The notes: generated by a model from the letters alone, not told the origin. A stretch of DNA of 64,000 bases from Erythrophleum ivorense (GCA_026724425.1 JAIUCV010000004.1:2862001-2926000); one strand, 5' to 3'; shown: positions 44,101-57,585, counted from the first letter of the stretch. Program-made: numbers and translations.

Positions 44101-45589
44101 TGCCACTAAAAGCGCAACTTAGCCTGAGTATATGAGATAACCATGACCTTAAAATGCCATGAAAATAAATGCTTGGTGTTTGACTTAATTAAACATTGAA
44201 TCGTAGTGTTTGTGCGTAATGTCCAATTCAATGCATAAAATGCAAAACCATTATAGTTAGAAATAAAGGCGTCCCGGTTATTGTTGTAATTTATGCTAGA
44301 GAAATCATTGATGCATATTATGCAAGAAGTCACAATAAACAAAGAACAAGCCAAAGTGAAGAAGGTGCAAATGACCCTATTAGTTTTAAAGAATTTTTTT
44401 AGCATTTTATCGAGGTAAAAGATTCTTTGATATGTTATTTTATTTTGTATACAAGCTTTTAATATGTCCCAATCATGCACAAATTTTTTTTTTCATATTT
44501 TTAAATGTTAATTAGCTTGGTTTAGCTGAAAATCATTTGTCCCTTGTGATTTAACGTGTATAATTTGCAAAATTATCATTTAATTGTCCTATTACATCCA
44601 AGTTTCAGGAAAAAAAAATTCATGTAAGTATTAAAATGATGAACAGTATTTGTTATCAGTATTACTTATATTTTGAAGTTATTGCTGAGATTAAGTAAAA
44701 AATTTCAATTTCCAAACATTGCCTTAATTTTAGTAATAGGCTTAAAAATTTGTGAAACTACTTAAGATATAAGTAAAACATACTTTTAATAAAAAATATT
44801 TATCATTTTAACTTTCACATTATTTTTTGGGTTAAAATCATTATAATACATACCATAACGTAATTAAGTGGTAACAAAACAAAATGACAGAAAAATTGAT
44901 TGAGGCACAAGGAGACAGTGATTCCGAGTTAAATCATAGGGAGGTAAACATATTTTATCAATGCAAAATCTATTTCGTTATACTTGATTAACAGAGAAGA
45001 TGCATGTAAAATTATAAAAACAATTAAATGTCAAATGTACAATATATATATATATATATATCTAAATTAAAGTCATAATAACAACTACGGATATTGGCAA
45101 AAGGGAAAAAAGAAAAAAAGAAAAGCGCTGCTGAACACATGTGATATTCTCATATTAACTATTTTTCTCCTCCAACAAAGTTATCTACGAATGTGACGGT
45201 TATAAATACTTTATCGGCCAAATATTTTCATAGACTTGAGATCATATTGTTAAAGCTTAAAGATTCTAATTGCTACATGGTCCTAAGAAACATACAATGT
45301 TTTGATTGAGCAAACTGGAAAAAGATTATGGTTTAAACATACAATCAGTCTCCTCTAACAAAGACACCTATAAATGTAATGGTTATGGGTGTCTTACTGC
45401 TATCGTTGCACTATTTTCATCATGCAATACAATCATATCTCTCTCTTTCTAAACTTTCTCTTATTGTCTATTGTCATTCCAGATCCTCAAAAGTAACAAA
45501 CAAAAAATCTATGAAAAAATATGCTTAAATGATTGGTATTAATTAATTATAAATATAGATGTGTCAAATAATAAAATAACAAAAATTTT
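44101..45589. other. region upstream of NLR copy A
   Basis: Should contain the promoter and 5' UTR of copy A. The bases just before the ATG (CGCTTTTAG|TGGCAATG in minus orientation) resemble a splice acceptor, so the 5' UTR may be split by an intron. A minus-strand open frame over 44106-44480 abuts the NLR but shows no similarity and is taken as chance. A TA microsatellite lies at about 45044-45062. Confidence 0.55.
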
Positions 45590-47410
45590 TTATGGAATGA
45601 ATTTTATATTTGTACTGGCAAAGAGTTCAAATGATATTAACTTTACACATATTGGCTCCTGTATGATATAATAATTAACCTTTTCAATTCAGTACAAAAG
45701 ATAGATTTTGAGAATAAAATAAAGATCTCTTTTGTTTCTTATGAGCCTATAGTTTAAGTAATTGTTAAAGTTTAAATAGAGTATTATGCTGAAAAAAGAA
45801 AGAAAGAAAGAAGATATGCATCTATAAAATTATGCATCGCTAATAACTTGTCAAATTTGGCACCTGAAGTTCAAAAGTGTGGATCTGATATTATAAGAAT
45901 TTGGGCAGATTGAATGTTATATATAAGGGTTTGAACACTAGTCAAGGAAAGAATGAGCAAAAATGAATATATTGAAGTAGCCTTAACTGAAAAATTCAAC
46001 CATGACATAATTGAATTTGCAAAATCAAACAGAAGTTTACCTCTCTTTCTCAGGAATTCCAATCTCCGGCAGCCACCAAAGCAAGCGATCTTGGTGCAAC
46101 CAAGAAACAGAAGCAGCAATTTCAGTGATCTCTCACACTTCAAAGTTTAATAATGTGGTCCTCAAGATTGTGAACCCTTCTCACTTGTATACTTCTCAAA
46201 TACCTGAGTTTAAAATACATATCTCAAGTGTATAGATGTGATTGTAAGAATGGGTTTGAACACTAGTGAAGAACAGTATGAGCATAAATGATTAAATTGA
46301 AATAGCAGACACATGAATAAGACACAAAACGAAACACATCTTTATCTCTCCTTCTGCGTTCTTCTCCAGTCAGCGTGCAGCCAAGAAAGATCTCACTTTC
46401 AGATGAGAACTATTCCAGTGGTCCTCAAATAACCAAATCTATATATATATATATATATATTTATATATTTCTTTAAATGATTACTTAGCACTACATACTA
46501 GCCTATTTAGACTTCTGTAAACCGACTATGACAATGCAATTTGGCGTCTTCCAAAGACTTGCAGCCATGGACGTATGATTTGGTATCTTTTCTTTATGTT
46601 GTACCATACTTTTTCCCTCCCAATCATTTTCCCTCTTTCTTTTCTAGTTTTTCTTCTTAATCCCGCTCTAAAATTCTCTTGATGTCTTATACTTTCGATT
46701 TTTTAAAAAATATATCTTATATCATTTACCAGATAGCTTTCATTTTTAAAAAGTGAGTTTCTTTAAAATTTTGCTCTTTTATATAATATAAATTTGATTT
46801 TAGTTAAATTTTAACTATTTTAAAAAGAGTAACAGTATATGTTAGTCATTTAAAAATAGTCTCATTATTAATTGATTCCCTTAAATTTTTTTTGCATTTC
46901 TTTAATACAAAAAGTCTAATTTTGTTTAATTCCAGTAAAATACGGAATAGAATGAAAAATAAAATTAAAAAATAATTTTGAGAATAAAAAATAACTCATT
47001 TATTTTGATTTTTTAAAAAATAATAAAAAATAAAAATTATTAAGTAATAATTATAAAAATATAATAAACATTAAAAAAAATAAAATTTCATTCCCTCTCC
47101 CCCCACGAGGCCTACTCTCTAAAAAAATTTTAAATTACATCATTTTCTCTCTTTATTATCTACTTTTCCATTATCTTTTGTTGGATTCAAGTCCTGCAAG
47201 ACTCTTTTATGTGGATCTCATGCCTAATGTTTTTCATTTTTTTTATCACAAAAATTCTTCTTAGATAAGAAAAGATTCTGATTCTTTTCCCACCCACTTT
47301 TATTATTATTATTTTTAATTTTTGAATTATGCAATAACTTAAAATGGAGCATCTGATATCCCTATAGTCATAATGGAAGCCAAAAAATTTAGAATTTTTG
47401 TATGAACCTT
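45590..47410. repeat. non-coding segmental duplication, block A
   Basis: Aligns in direct orientation with 48480-49674 plus 52092-53275 through a series of landmarks: ATATTGGCTCCTGTATGA, a TTGAACACTAGTGAAGAACAG unit, CAATTTGGCGTCTTCCAAAGAC, TCTTAATCCCGCTCTAAAATTC and CTTAAAATGGAGCATCTGAT. It holds two copies of a short unit near 45890-46150 and 46235-46420. No coding frame is conserved. Confidence 0.8.
45890..46420 (-). repeat. two copies of a 5'-leader-like unit in block A
   Basis: In each unit the minus strand runs from a CTTTCTTGGCTGCACG-type stretch through GGAGAAGAACGCAGAAGGAG to GTGTTCAAACCC. Copies are at about 45890-46150 and 46235-46420, and two more are at 49065-49235 and 49245-49450. 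The CT/GA-rich composition and position upstream of minus-strand NLRs suggest duplicated 5' UTR or promoter pieces; this is inference. Confidence 0.55.
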
Positions 47411-47451
47411 ACCTTGGCCAACATTTCCTACATGTTAAGTCCTTGAGAGTT

Positions 47452-47485
<34 letters not shown>

Positions 47486-48479
47486 GTTAGTAACATAATC
47501 CAAATAATATAAAGAAGAAATTATAGATACCCATTCTGATCTTTTTCTCCAACACCAATGTCCCTCCTAATTTTTTAACTCTATTGCACATACACCTTAC
47601 TGTTAAGTTTTCAAAAATTAATTTTGGGAGTACCTAGTTGTAACTTTGGAAAGACTTGATTATAATAATGTTTTTCACTATAAATTTTGCAAACATAAGG
47701 TCTTTAATCATAATTTTCCCATAATTTAATCCTCATGTGCATCTTACATGCATATTATCATTATTGGCCAAGGCGCATTGACCATGTTATCCTCCCTTTA
47801 ACTATCTTCACCCAAATTTCTCTCCCACTTCGCCCATAAATTATGGAAAAAATTAAAATTAAGAACTTTAAGTTTATAAAATTTATAATAAATGACCTTA
47901 TTACAATTAAATTTTCTTATAATTATAACTAAGTCCTCCTAAAAATAATTTTTCCAAACTTAAAATCTTCGAATATGGAGAAAATATTAAAGTTAGATGG
48001 GTCATCCATGATTGAAAAAACTTGTATATTTTTAAACGAGGTTAGGACATGTAATCCCATGTAATATGCCTCTGAAAGATTCTACAGAAGTAAGATCATC
48101 TTTGATGCCTTGATCCATCTCATGCATCCTAAATCAATTCACTTTCATTCTGAGAATTAATTTAAGGAATTTTGCAATTTGGGAAAAGGGAGATAGGTGG
48201 GTGAAAGGAAACGATAATCTGATCAATTGGCCTCGGCTAGTCATGGTAGCTAGGCGTGTGAGTTGCGCACATGAAGGCTAAATTGTTAGATAAAACCAAA
48301 ATATTTAAGGATGGGGTACATGCATATATATAGTATAATAGGGCTAAAATATCACGGAGAAAATTATAATTTTTTTTAAATTAAAAAAAAGACATTGCAA
48401 TTAAAATTGAAAGGAAAGATCAATTGGATATTTATAATTTCTCCTATTAAAAATATTAGAGAGACAAATCAATTAGAGA
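47411..48479. other. AT-rich spacer between the duplicated blocks
   Basis: Holds a long (AT)n microsatellite at about 47455-47483 and AT-rich unique sequence. No gene, terminal repeat or RNA gene was recognised. Confidence 0.6.
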
Positions 48480-49674
48480 AAAAGATGAGAGTGGATATTT
48501 GCAATTTCTCCTAATATAAATTTCAAATATATTGACTCCTCTATGAATTAATAATTATTTCTTCAACTTAATACGAAAGATTTAATTTTGAGAATAAAAT
48601 CAAGATTTTTTTTTCTTATGAAGCTTTAGTTTAAATATTTGTTAAGTTTAAAAAGAGTATCATGCTGGAAATAAAAAAAAAAAAAAGGACTTGCATCCAT
48701 AAAACGCATTTGGATACTTTGTGCACAGTGGATTTTCAAAATCTTTTTTCTTTCAATATAATTAGATCTCAATATTAGTAAAATCTATAATATTTCAGAT
48801 GTATACTACTTGCTTTGATAAGAAAAATACATAATGTATAACAACTTTTATCAACAATTCTATCTTGAATTTTTTTTAATAAATCTTACTAAACCAAGCA
48901 GCATGCATATGAGACCTTACTCATATCACTATCTGTTTACATATGAAATCTTTGTCACCGCGTTTATGTGGATAACAGAGAATGCAAATACCTGTAAAAC
49001 TATGCATGGCTTAGAACTTCTGAAATTTGGAGGATTGAAGGTCAAATGCATAGAATCCGTGATTATAAGAATGGATTTGAACACAAGTGAAGAACAGTAG
49101 GAGTACATATGATTAAACAGTATAAGCAAAACCAAACTATACCTCTCCTTGTGAGGAAATTCAGCACAAGCTTGGACGGTTATCCTTCTTCTCCAATCTG
49201 CGTGCAACCAAGAAACAGAAGCACCAATTTCATATTAATAGATATGATTATAAGAATTGGTAGACCCCATATTATAAGAGGGTATGAAGTTTGAACAGTA
49301 TGTGCACAAGTGAATAAATTGAAGTAGCAGACACAAGAATAAGATACAACCAAACACAACTTTACGTCTTTACCTCTCCTTCTGCATTCTTATCCAATCT
49401 GCGTGCAGCCAAGAAACAGAAGCACAATTTCAGCTTCTCTCGCTTTCAGATTAGAGCTACCTCACATTTTATTGTGGTCTTCAAATAACCAAATTTTTTT
49501 TTCCTTAAATGATTACGAGTTATAACGTCAGCATTTAGCCTTTTGTATACTGACTTTGACAATACGATTTGGCATCTTTCAGAGACTGGCAGCTATGGAT
49601 CTCAGGCTTGGTATCTTATCTTTGTATTGTACGGAACTTCTTCCCTTCCCAATAATTTTTTTCTTTCTTACCCC

Positions 49675-52091
49675 TGTAATAATTCAAAATAAAATAATAA
49701 TTAAATATATAATTAAATTAAACAAATTTATTTTTTTGGGATAAATATTATATTTAAAAAATCTTAAAATAATTATAATATTTTAAAATTATCTTAAAGA
49801 ATTATTTTAAAATTTATCTTATACTTGTTAAGATATTTTTATATCTCATAATTTTAAAATAAGTAAATATAAAAAATCTAAATAATTATGGGATCTTAAC
49901 TTTCACATTTTGACATGTAAAAATAATTCTTTATGAATTTTAAACAAATTACATTAAAAAAAATTTTAGGTATCTTTTTGTAATTTCTTCTTTTTCTTTT
50001 ATAATATATTTTTCTTTCTTATAACTTGTATTATGATGCAGGAGCCTTTCCCCTCATTCTTCTTTTTCTCTTTCTTCTTCGAAAAGTTTTTTCTTCTCCT
50101 TGGTAGCTTCCTGTTAACGCAGCACCTTTCTCTTCTTCTTTTTGCATTTTCTTTCTTTTCTCTTCTTCATTCTTGTTGCTCGTTGGCTGTTCTTCCCTCT
50201 AAGACGCTACTGCCATAATCTTGCTTAGGTGGCTAAGCACTGGGTGGCCATGGCTACTGCGTGAGAGAAGGCACGTTGTGGTGAGCTCCGTTAAAGCTTT
50301 AATTTCATTCTTCTTCTTATCATATACTGGGGTTGCTTTTCTCCTTAACTTTAGTTTTTATTTTTGCTCCATTTTCATACCAATGGTGATCCAAACTTTA
50401 ATGGCAGCTTCCCTTCTTTTTTTCGCGGTGGAAGTAATTCTTAAATTGGGGCTTTTTATTTTCTACGACTTAGGTATGATTTGGCTTCCTACATGCTCAA
50501 TTAAGCTCCTTAAAATGTATTCTAAGATCAAACTAAATTTCAGAAAGTTAAATTAGATTGTGAAAATTAATTTGTGAAGTTTAAAATTTAGGATTAATAA
50601 TGACATTAAAAAATTATAATTATAATTATAATTATGAGTTTAAACATTAGAGGATGAAATTAATTATATTAAATATATTATAAACTAATGGAGTAAGGTG
50701 ATATTCTTATGTTTAATATAATTATAGGTAATATTAAGACTACTCTTTTAATTGAAAATCTTTTCAAATTTTAAGAATTTAAGACTTCTATGATTGAGCC
50801 TCACAAATGAGTGTGTAGATAATAAAGTGATTTTTTTTTTTTACTCTATACTTTGTATTGTTAGCTCATCTTCACATTTTACAATTTATCTTGTTCTTGT
50901 TATCAGAGAAACAAATTTTGCATTTTAAACTTTACGTAGATCATAATATATGTGTGAAATTATATATATATATATACATACATACATAAATATTATGTTG
51001 TAAAGATGATGAATGATTTTTATTTATAATTTTATTATATAAATTTATTGATTCATTATTTTTATTTTTTATATATAAATTTATTGACTTATTGTTTATA
51101 TTTATTTAAGTTACTTCTTTCATTTGATCTAATTTTTACTTATTCATTTACTTGTTGGTATTTAATTTATTTAAATAATTTCATTTCAAAATCATAGATA
51201 GAAATTTGATAACAACTCTATAGCCATTAGAGGAGTAATAGCTTAGGTGCACCTAGTTAGGATAATAAATAATCACTGTGAAACGACACTCAATAATAAT
51301 TATATTGGATATATTGTGAATTGCACACTGTATGGTGGCACTCGGTGATGTGGTGATATTGTGATACTGTGCAGTGGCATTAATGGTAATATTGAGTTTT
51401 GTGTAGTGACACTCAGAGTCGATTATAATTCTTTCTCGTGATATCCATTTCACCTTATTTTTTTTAATTTTTAAATTACGCTTTTGCTGATAGCTTGCAA
51501 GATAATTTAATTATTGTATATATATATATATGTATATATTAGTCAATTATTTGTTTTAAGTAATTTTTTGCTAAAAACTCTAAACTTAATTGTTTTTCCT
51601 TCCGCTTATTTTGTTGTCTATGCATTTACTAAGCCAATAGTAGGTTTACTTATATTTCTTGTATTTTTTTCAAATAAGCATAAAGTAGATTGAAGTGCTT
51701 TGGGATTTATATGCCTCCCAAACACACATAGTATGATATTTTGGATAGTTAGATTGTGTAAGAACTTTAAAACACATTTGCTATTAGGTGTTACATTAGT
51801 TTGAGTCATCTAGACAAAAACTTATGTACATGCCAAATTGTGGCAAGAATTTAGAAGTATAAAATATTGGTGAATTTTTGAAATTAAATATATTGGTTTG
51901 TGCTAGTTTGCAGGATTGAGATGTCTAATTTTTAGAGGAGGTTCTGTCGAATTTTTGGCAACCACTAATTATTGTATGTATGTTTATATACAAGTATGAA
52001 CATTAAATGAGTTGCTAGGCTTATAAAGTTGGATCAATCATACTTGGCTTGGTTTAGGTGCTGGTCATGACTTAAAGTTTAGGTCATGACA
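49675..52091 (-). mobile_element. solo LTR, 2.4 kb, minus orientation
   Basis: On the minus strand it begins TGTCATGACC (at 52091) and ends GAATTATTACA (at 49675), TG...CA bounded. It aligns base for base in inverted orientation with 58508-60972. The insertion point is confirmed by the uninterrupted paralogous sequence near 46635. The flanks ACCCC and CCTTC do not form a good target duplication, so flank decay or an end rearrangement must be assumed. No internal LTR pair or coding domain. The GC-richer part around 50050-50300 contains only short, unsupported open frames. Confidence 0.75.
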
Positions 52092-52132
52092 CCTTCTTTC
52101 CTCTTTTTCTTAATCCTACTCTAAAATTCTTA

Positions 52133-52727
52133 CAAGCCGTGTTTGGTAGCCTTGAAAGTAATGGAGAGGGAGATGAAAAGAGCCCAAATACTATATAACA
52201 CATCATAATTGTAAGGAATGTTCCTTTTAAAAAGAAAAGAATAAGAAAAATATTATTTTACCACAGTTATATTTTATTTTTGTTTAAAAAAATTATAGTA
52301 AAAAATCTCAAGTTAAAAATATTTATATTGAGTGATCTTGAATTTTAAAATTATTCAATAGATTCAAGGATTAAAAATTTTAACTTAAAGTTTTAAACTG
52401 TAATTTTTTTGCACAATTTAAAATCTTTTAAAATAAAATATCTGTAATTTGAAATTCTTAATTGTAATTTTTTTCTTTTTATTTTATATTAATTAAGAAA
52501 ATTATTTTTTTTAATTTTTTTGACTCAAGGAGTATTTTGGTCATTTTTTTAATCTTTTATTTATGTTCTTATACTATTTTCATTTTACTAAATATTCAAA
52601 TTAAAAAATATTTTTATTTCTTTTCATCTCATACTACACATAATTTTAACTTACAAAATTTCATTATATTTTTATTTCTATTTTCTTTTCCATTTCCTAA
52701 AAAATCTTTCTATTCCATTAGACACCA
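52133..52727. mobile_element. MITE, about 595 bp, TSD TCTTA
   Basis: Flanked by TCTTA on both sides (52128-52132 and 52728-52732). The paralogous block A site at about 46680 (CTAAAATTCTCTTGATGTC) has a single copy and no insert. The ends CAAGCCGTGTTTGGTAGCC and, in reverse complement, TGGTGTCTAATGGAATAG are weakly inverted. The interior is non-coding. The TTA core of the duplication would suit a PIF/Harbinger relative, but hAT-like origin is also possible. Confidence 0.6.
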
Positions 52728-53275
52728 TCTTAATGTCTTATAATTTTGAATTTCTCAAAAAAATATTTGATATTATTTACCAAAAAAGCTTTCATTTTTT
52801 TAATTTTTTTTTTGTAAAATTTCGTGTTTTTATATAATATAACTTTGATTTTAGTTAAATCTTAACTACTTTAAAAAGAGTAAAAATTATAAGTTACATC
52901 ATTTTCTCTCCTCATCATCTACTTTTCTACTATCTTCCCTGAATAATACAAATGATGGGAATTCTAGGGTGTTTTTTCTCCTCCAGGGCATTACTTTCTC
53001 TCTTTTTTTTTTCAATCAATCATCAACTTTTCCACGCTAACAAATTCTTTTTTATTAAAAAAATAATTTATTAGAGAGAGAAAAAAAATAGATTGAAGCC
53101 TAATAAGATTCAGGACTTCATCCCCCATATCTCTTTCCCACCCACTTTCTTTTTTTTTCTATTTTTTTTTAACTTTCAATTATGCCATAACTTACAATGG
53201 ATCATTTTATATCTCTGTAATTATAAGAGAAGCCAAAAGATTTAGAATTTTTTTAATGAAAATTTTATCTAGCTC

Positions 53276-54533
53276 GAGCATCTAAAAAATTCCAAAATCC
53301 ACAAGATAATAGAGAGATCTTAGCTCCACATTACTTGAACTTGTTATCCTTATAACACTTTATAGTAACTTTTAAATTATATCGTGATATAGAGACAAGG
53401 TGAATTCTTGATCCGATAAACTTCAAGCTAAACTCATCAAAATAGCCTGAGAGTTCAATTCTCCAAAAACAAGATACTAGGAGCTCAACTTCATTCGCAT
53501 AAGTAAGGATATAAATATGACATTGGCAAGTTCAAGTGCAATTAAATATTAAATGTGTTATTTTACAAATCTTAACAGGAATATAGTAAACATATAATGA
53601 ATGCTTTGAGTTTATTATAAAGATAAATATTAGCAAAAGTAATGGTGCTAGTTTCTTAAAATGTTAGATTGAAACTTATTGAATGGGGATTTTGAACAGT
53701 AATTTGGACTTTTTAGATTTTTATTTTAAATCTAAGCCATCGATTTTTTTTTTTGAATTTATTTAAAGAGAAGTAAAACACATAATGAAAACAATTTTTT
53801 AATTTATATTAAACAGTTAAGTAAAAGTTAAAAGACTTTCTTCATCTTATATTTTACTTTTTTAAAAAAAGTAAATTGTTGAGATTAAAAAAATTAAAAA
53901 GTTAAAAAATTTAAATTGCTACTTAACTTAAACAACACGACACACTACTGAGCAACAGCATTGTTTTCAATGTTGAAGCTATAGTGTTTTTATTCCCATG
54001 TGGGCGTCTCGTCCATTTGTAGTGTCTTTTTTTTTTTTTTTTTCTTTTTGGTTATCTTATAAATAAATATTCTCATATCTATGTTTTGATAGTAAATCTA
54101 ACAAACAGCTTTTTATTTATTTGTTTTCTCTAACAATCCTTTTATTTTTGCTTTATCTAGTCTTTCAATTTGCCGTTTGTGACTGATTTGAAAGCTTTTC
54201 ATACTTTTATTTTGTCTCAATGGTAAATTAGAAAGATTCTACATTTACCTAAGAGTTTTTGTCTCCTTTAGGTGGAGTTCTTGCTTTATTCTTATTTTTG
54301 AAGTTCAAGATCCCTATGCTGTTGGAGGATTTGATGGATCTTATACGTAAAGAAAAAAAAAAGTTTATAATCATCTTGTTGCTGCGTTGAATAGGGTGAC
54401 AAATTTTAATCTCAAAGAAATATATCAGCAAAACTTTTTATCTACCCATTGGTTCAACCAAAAGAAAAATTATGGATGTTCTATCCATTTAATATTTGAT
54501 TTTTTTAAGGATTTATAGTCATTGTAAATGCCA
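53276..54533. other. AT-rich intergenic region
   Basis: Poly-A and poly-T rich sequence with a long T run near 54029-54044. No gene or bounded repeat is recognised. Confidence 0.6.
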
Positions 54534-55317
54534 TGTCACGCTCCAAATCAAGAACGTGATCAGCATAGCATATAAGATAATCTCGTACTTACAAGCCTAA
54601 CAAAACATTTAAATCCATACTCTTTTAACATAATAATTAAGGGTAAGGTAGGCAATTAAATGTAAATACTTTTAAACTGTAATAACTTTCCCTTGTAATA
54701 TCAAAATTAAGTTTATATTTATAAATAAATTTATAATCAAATTTGATTTTCAACGTGTTGTAAAAATCCTGACAAGATATCCTTTATACATAGAACATCC
54801 TAGAAGACCTATAAATAGTTAGAACAGCAATTTACAATATAGAGAGATTTGCTCTCAATTTCCTATCAACAACATATTAAGTGGGCTTGGGATTATGCTT
54901 TTAATAAGTGAAATGAGCTTTAGATATAAACAAACACATACAAAGACAATAGTCCATTAATACTAAGAAAATAATGATTGGCTCTTCACTAATAACTCTC
55001 TCGAATTGCTTTAAATGAGCATTGGACACTCTTTCCTTATCTACAAACAATACTCAATGAATAGAAAATAAAATACAATAACTAAAGAGACAAGCAGGTA
55101 TAGGGTTTTTTTAAATGAAAATAAATTTGACATAATAATAATGATAATAATAAATAATAGATACTTTAAGTATTGAAAGGCAAGAAAAAAATTTCTTTTT
55201 AATTAAAATTTAATTTCATAAATCTTAAAATAGAAATAGATATGAAATAATTAGTGCATGTAAAAAGAAAAGAAAAAAAAAATAAACTTGAGCTACATGA
55301 AAAATTGATTTATTACA
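54534..55317. mobile_element. partial LTR related to the 30524-32805 solo LTR
   Basis: Starts TGTCACGCTCC and shares landmarks with the solo LTR in the same order: ACAAGCCTAA, ATTAATACTAAG, TTGGCTCTTCACTA. A TTTATTACA near 55309-55317 could be its right end, but no matching duplication flanks it. It is probably a shortened or internally deleted copy. Confidence 0.5.
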
Positions 55318-55797
55318 CTATTGATCAAATAATATACAATGAACATAAAAGCATATAATATTTTAATCAAGATATAAAGTTAATAGGAAAAAATTATAAT
55401 AAATAAAAATTAAGTTCAACATTTAAAATTTTAATTTCAAATAAGAAAGAACTGTTATACATAAAACAATTTAATGAAAACACTTCAATTAGAAGGTCTA
55501 TGCAAAACTCTAAGTTATAATATATACTAATATGGGTATATAGCTTATGAGGATAAATAATCACATATTAAATCTTTGAACATTATAGATAGAAATCATA
55601 GGTGAGATTTTTACTACAATCCCTACTCATCACCATCCCAACAATTCTTATAAATTCAAAGAGCATCCAACTCAATACTTTTTAGATACTCGGTCACAAA
55701 AATTATATGATAATATTTAGGATACATTAAGAGCTAACAAGATTGTTATTAGTGATCAACGTTCTATACAATACTATCTTATACATACATACATACA

Positions 55798-55833
<36 letters not shown>

Positions 55834-56168
55834 TATAATAGGTATAATTTATGTCTAAAAACCTTTAGAGTAAGTGGGCCAAAAAAAAAAATTTCACAAT
55901 TAATAGCATATTTCACAATCAAACACTTAAACATTACTTTAAAAGCATATTGAGATAAACTTATCATTATTTCAATTCCTGAAAATAACAATTTAAATCC
56001 ACATGTCATTTCATGGCCATTTTGTTAATATAACAAACATTGCATATTATGGTTTGAAAGATTTAATATAATAATAATATACACAAATTAAAGCACTGCT
56101 TGAGATGTCCGTCGCAATAAACACGTAGAACGCAAATGACAAATAGAGAAAGTAAAAATTAAAAAGTA
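55318..56168. other. AT-rich spacer with a tetranucleotide microsatellite
   Basis: Includes about eleven units of ATAC (55781-55825) followed by an AT run. The open frame across it is a product of the repeat. Nothing else was recognised before the copy B tail. Confidence 0.65.
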
Positions 56169-56819
56169 TTAAGAGAGATTTCTAGTAGCAATGTTGTTCA
56201 GTTGAAATTGGCTACAAAAGACCGACCATTTATACTCAGCCTGAAACAATTGTTGCTAAGCTTTTCTTTTATCTTCCACCATTTCAGACTTCTCTTTCCT
56301 CACATCGTCAAACTCTCTCTTGACCTCTATGGTTTCTGCAACACATTTCTTCTTTTTCTCTTGAAGACATGATAGCTTAGCCTCACAATCTTGTATTTCT
56401 TTCTCCAACATAGAGATCTGTTCCTTCAGCCTGTCTTCCTTCTCCTGAGCTTCATCCATAAACTTGGGAAATTTGTTGATGGTAGCAAAGGCTGGCTTGA
56501 AGGAATATATAATGCTTGGAAAATCTTGAAGCAAAGACTCTGTTATAGCTTTAAGTCCGTGGGATAAAGCTCCATCTTCAAAGGACAGGCGACATAAGAA
56601 GTTGAGTGCAGTAAGAAGGCGAAGGCTATTAGTCTCTGAGGTTGCTATGTCTTTAAGAGGCATCTTTAGACTGACTTCCAAGTCCACAAAGGCCTTTGCC
56701 ACAAGCTCATCTTTGGTGGTATCAACAAAAGGAATTGATAATATTGATAATTGACCTTGATTTATGGGATTGGCCTCAGTGTCTATCTCTATCTCAGTTT
56801 GGTTGACCTTGATTTGCCT
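56169..56819 (-). pseudogene. copy B terminal coiled-coil exon with premature stop
   Basis: Over 90% identical in protein to copy A's terminal exon (RQIKVNQTEIEIDTEANP through the EKEDRLKEQISMLEKEIQDC coiled coil). A TAG at 56256-56258 replaces the first Gln of QQQLFQ. Beyond it the frame continues QLFQAEYKWSVFCSQFQLNN to a natural stop at 56169, showing the truncation comes from one base change. Confidence 0.85.
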
Positions 56820-57150
56820 CTGCATAAAAAATATATATATAAATTAAAAGAAGCATTAATCTTAAGTCGCAGCGACATTTGTTAAGCAATATTAAAATTT
56901 TTCGTTACTATCGATATGAAAGTAAGCAATATATAGAAGACACTTGTAATCAAATTCCACAATACTTACTAACTTCCTATAAAAGAATTTAAATTGATTA
57001 TTTTGAAAATAAAACAATAACTAATAATGACTATTAATATTAATCACTTAAAATCAAATGGACCAACTATATAATCTCATAAGTGGAACATCCAAAAATT
57101 TGCTATAGATACCACTTTTAGGCTGACAAGAATAATAGAAAGTAGCTTAC

Positions 57151-57479
57151 ATGTGGAAATTCTTTAGGCAAAGAAGTAACTAGTGAACCAACGAGTGAGC
57201 TTGCTAGTTCTGAATGAGTTGACAGAACTGCTTTTACTTTTTCCTTTGATATATTTCCCTCTTGAGCACTTTGATCTTCCGGCTTTTTAATGCTCTGTGT
57301 AGTAGAGAAAAGTGAGAATAAATTGTAATCTATGGCATTATATACATAATTAGATCAGCAGCATAAAGCATTACTTTGATTCCTTGAGGATTTTTGTGAT
57401 TAGTAATTTCAGTTTCTCCAAGTAGTTACTGTTGGTCCGTCAAATTTGATTCACTGGCTGATATTTCATTCCCCAACTC
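57151..57479 (-). pseudogene. copy B tail exons 8 and 9 equivalents, first with stop
   Basis: 57479-57375 (105 nt) reads ELGNEISASESNLTDQQ, stop (TAA), LLGETEIT; copy A has RQQLL at this place. 57294-57151 (144 nt) reads SIKKPEDQSAQEGNISKEK then SSLVGSLVTSLPKEFPH and is open. Splice borders match copy A base for base. Confidence 0.8.
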
Positions 57480-57585
57480 CTTATATAAATTAATGAATAT
57501 ATAGTTAGAATAAGAAGGGTTACTGTTAGGAAGGCATTTATTTGCAAATGCTCTATATATATTGAAATTAGCTTAGTACTTTTAC

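Larger units (their letters stand above)
48480..53275. repeat. non-coding segmental duplication, block B (interrupted)
   Basis: Direct copy of block A. It is split by a solo LTR (49675-52091) and then a MITE (52133-52727). Block A preserves the uninterrupted order at both places and so acts as an empty site for both insertions. The two short leader-like units recur at 49065-49235 and 49245-49450. The blocks sit upstream of copy A and may be remnants of an older NLR tandem duplication. Confidence 0.78.

Noticed and set aside
44106..44480. 124-residue minus-strand open frame abutting the NLR start
   Set aside because: No similarity or domain. It ends just where the NLR begins and is more likely untranslated leader or intron.
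50033..50556. Open frames rich in Phe/Leu in the solo LTR
   Set aside because: Produced by CT-rich sequence. The inverted partner copy at 60190-60640 does not preserve the frame.
55781..55837. Regular short repeats that could suggest an array
   Set aside because: A simple ATAC tetranucleotide microsatellite without spacers, not a CRISPR-type array.
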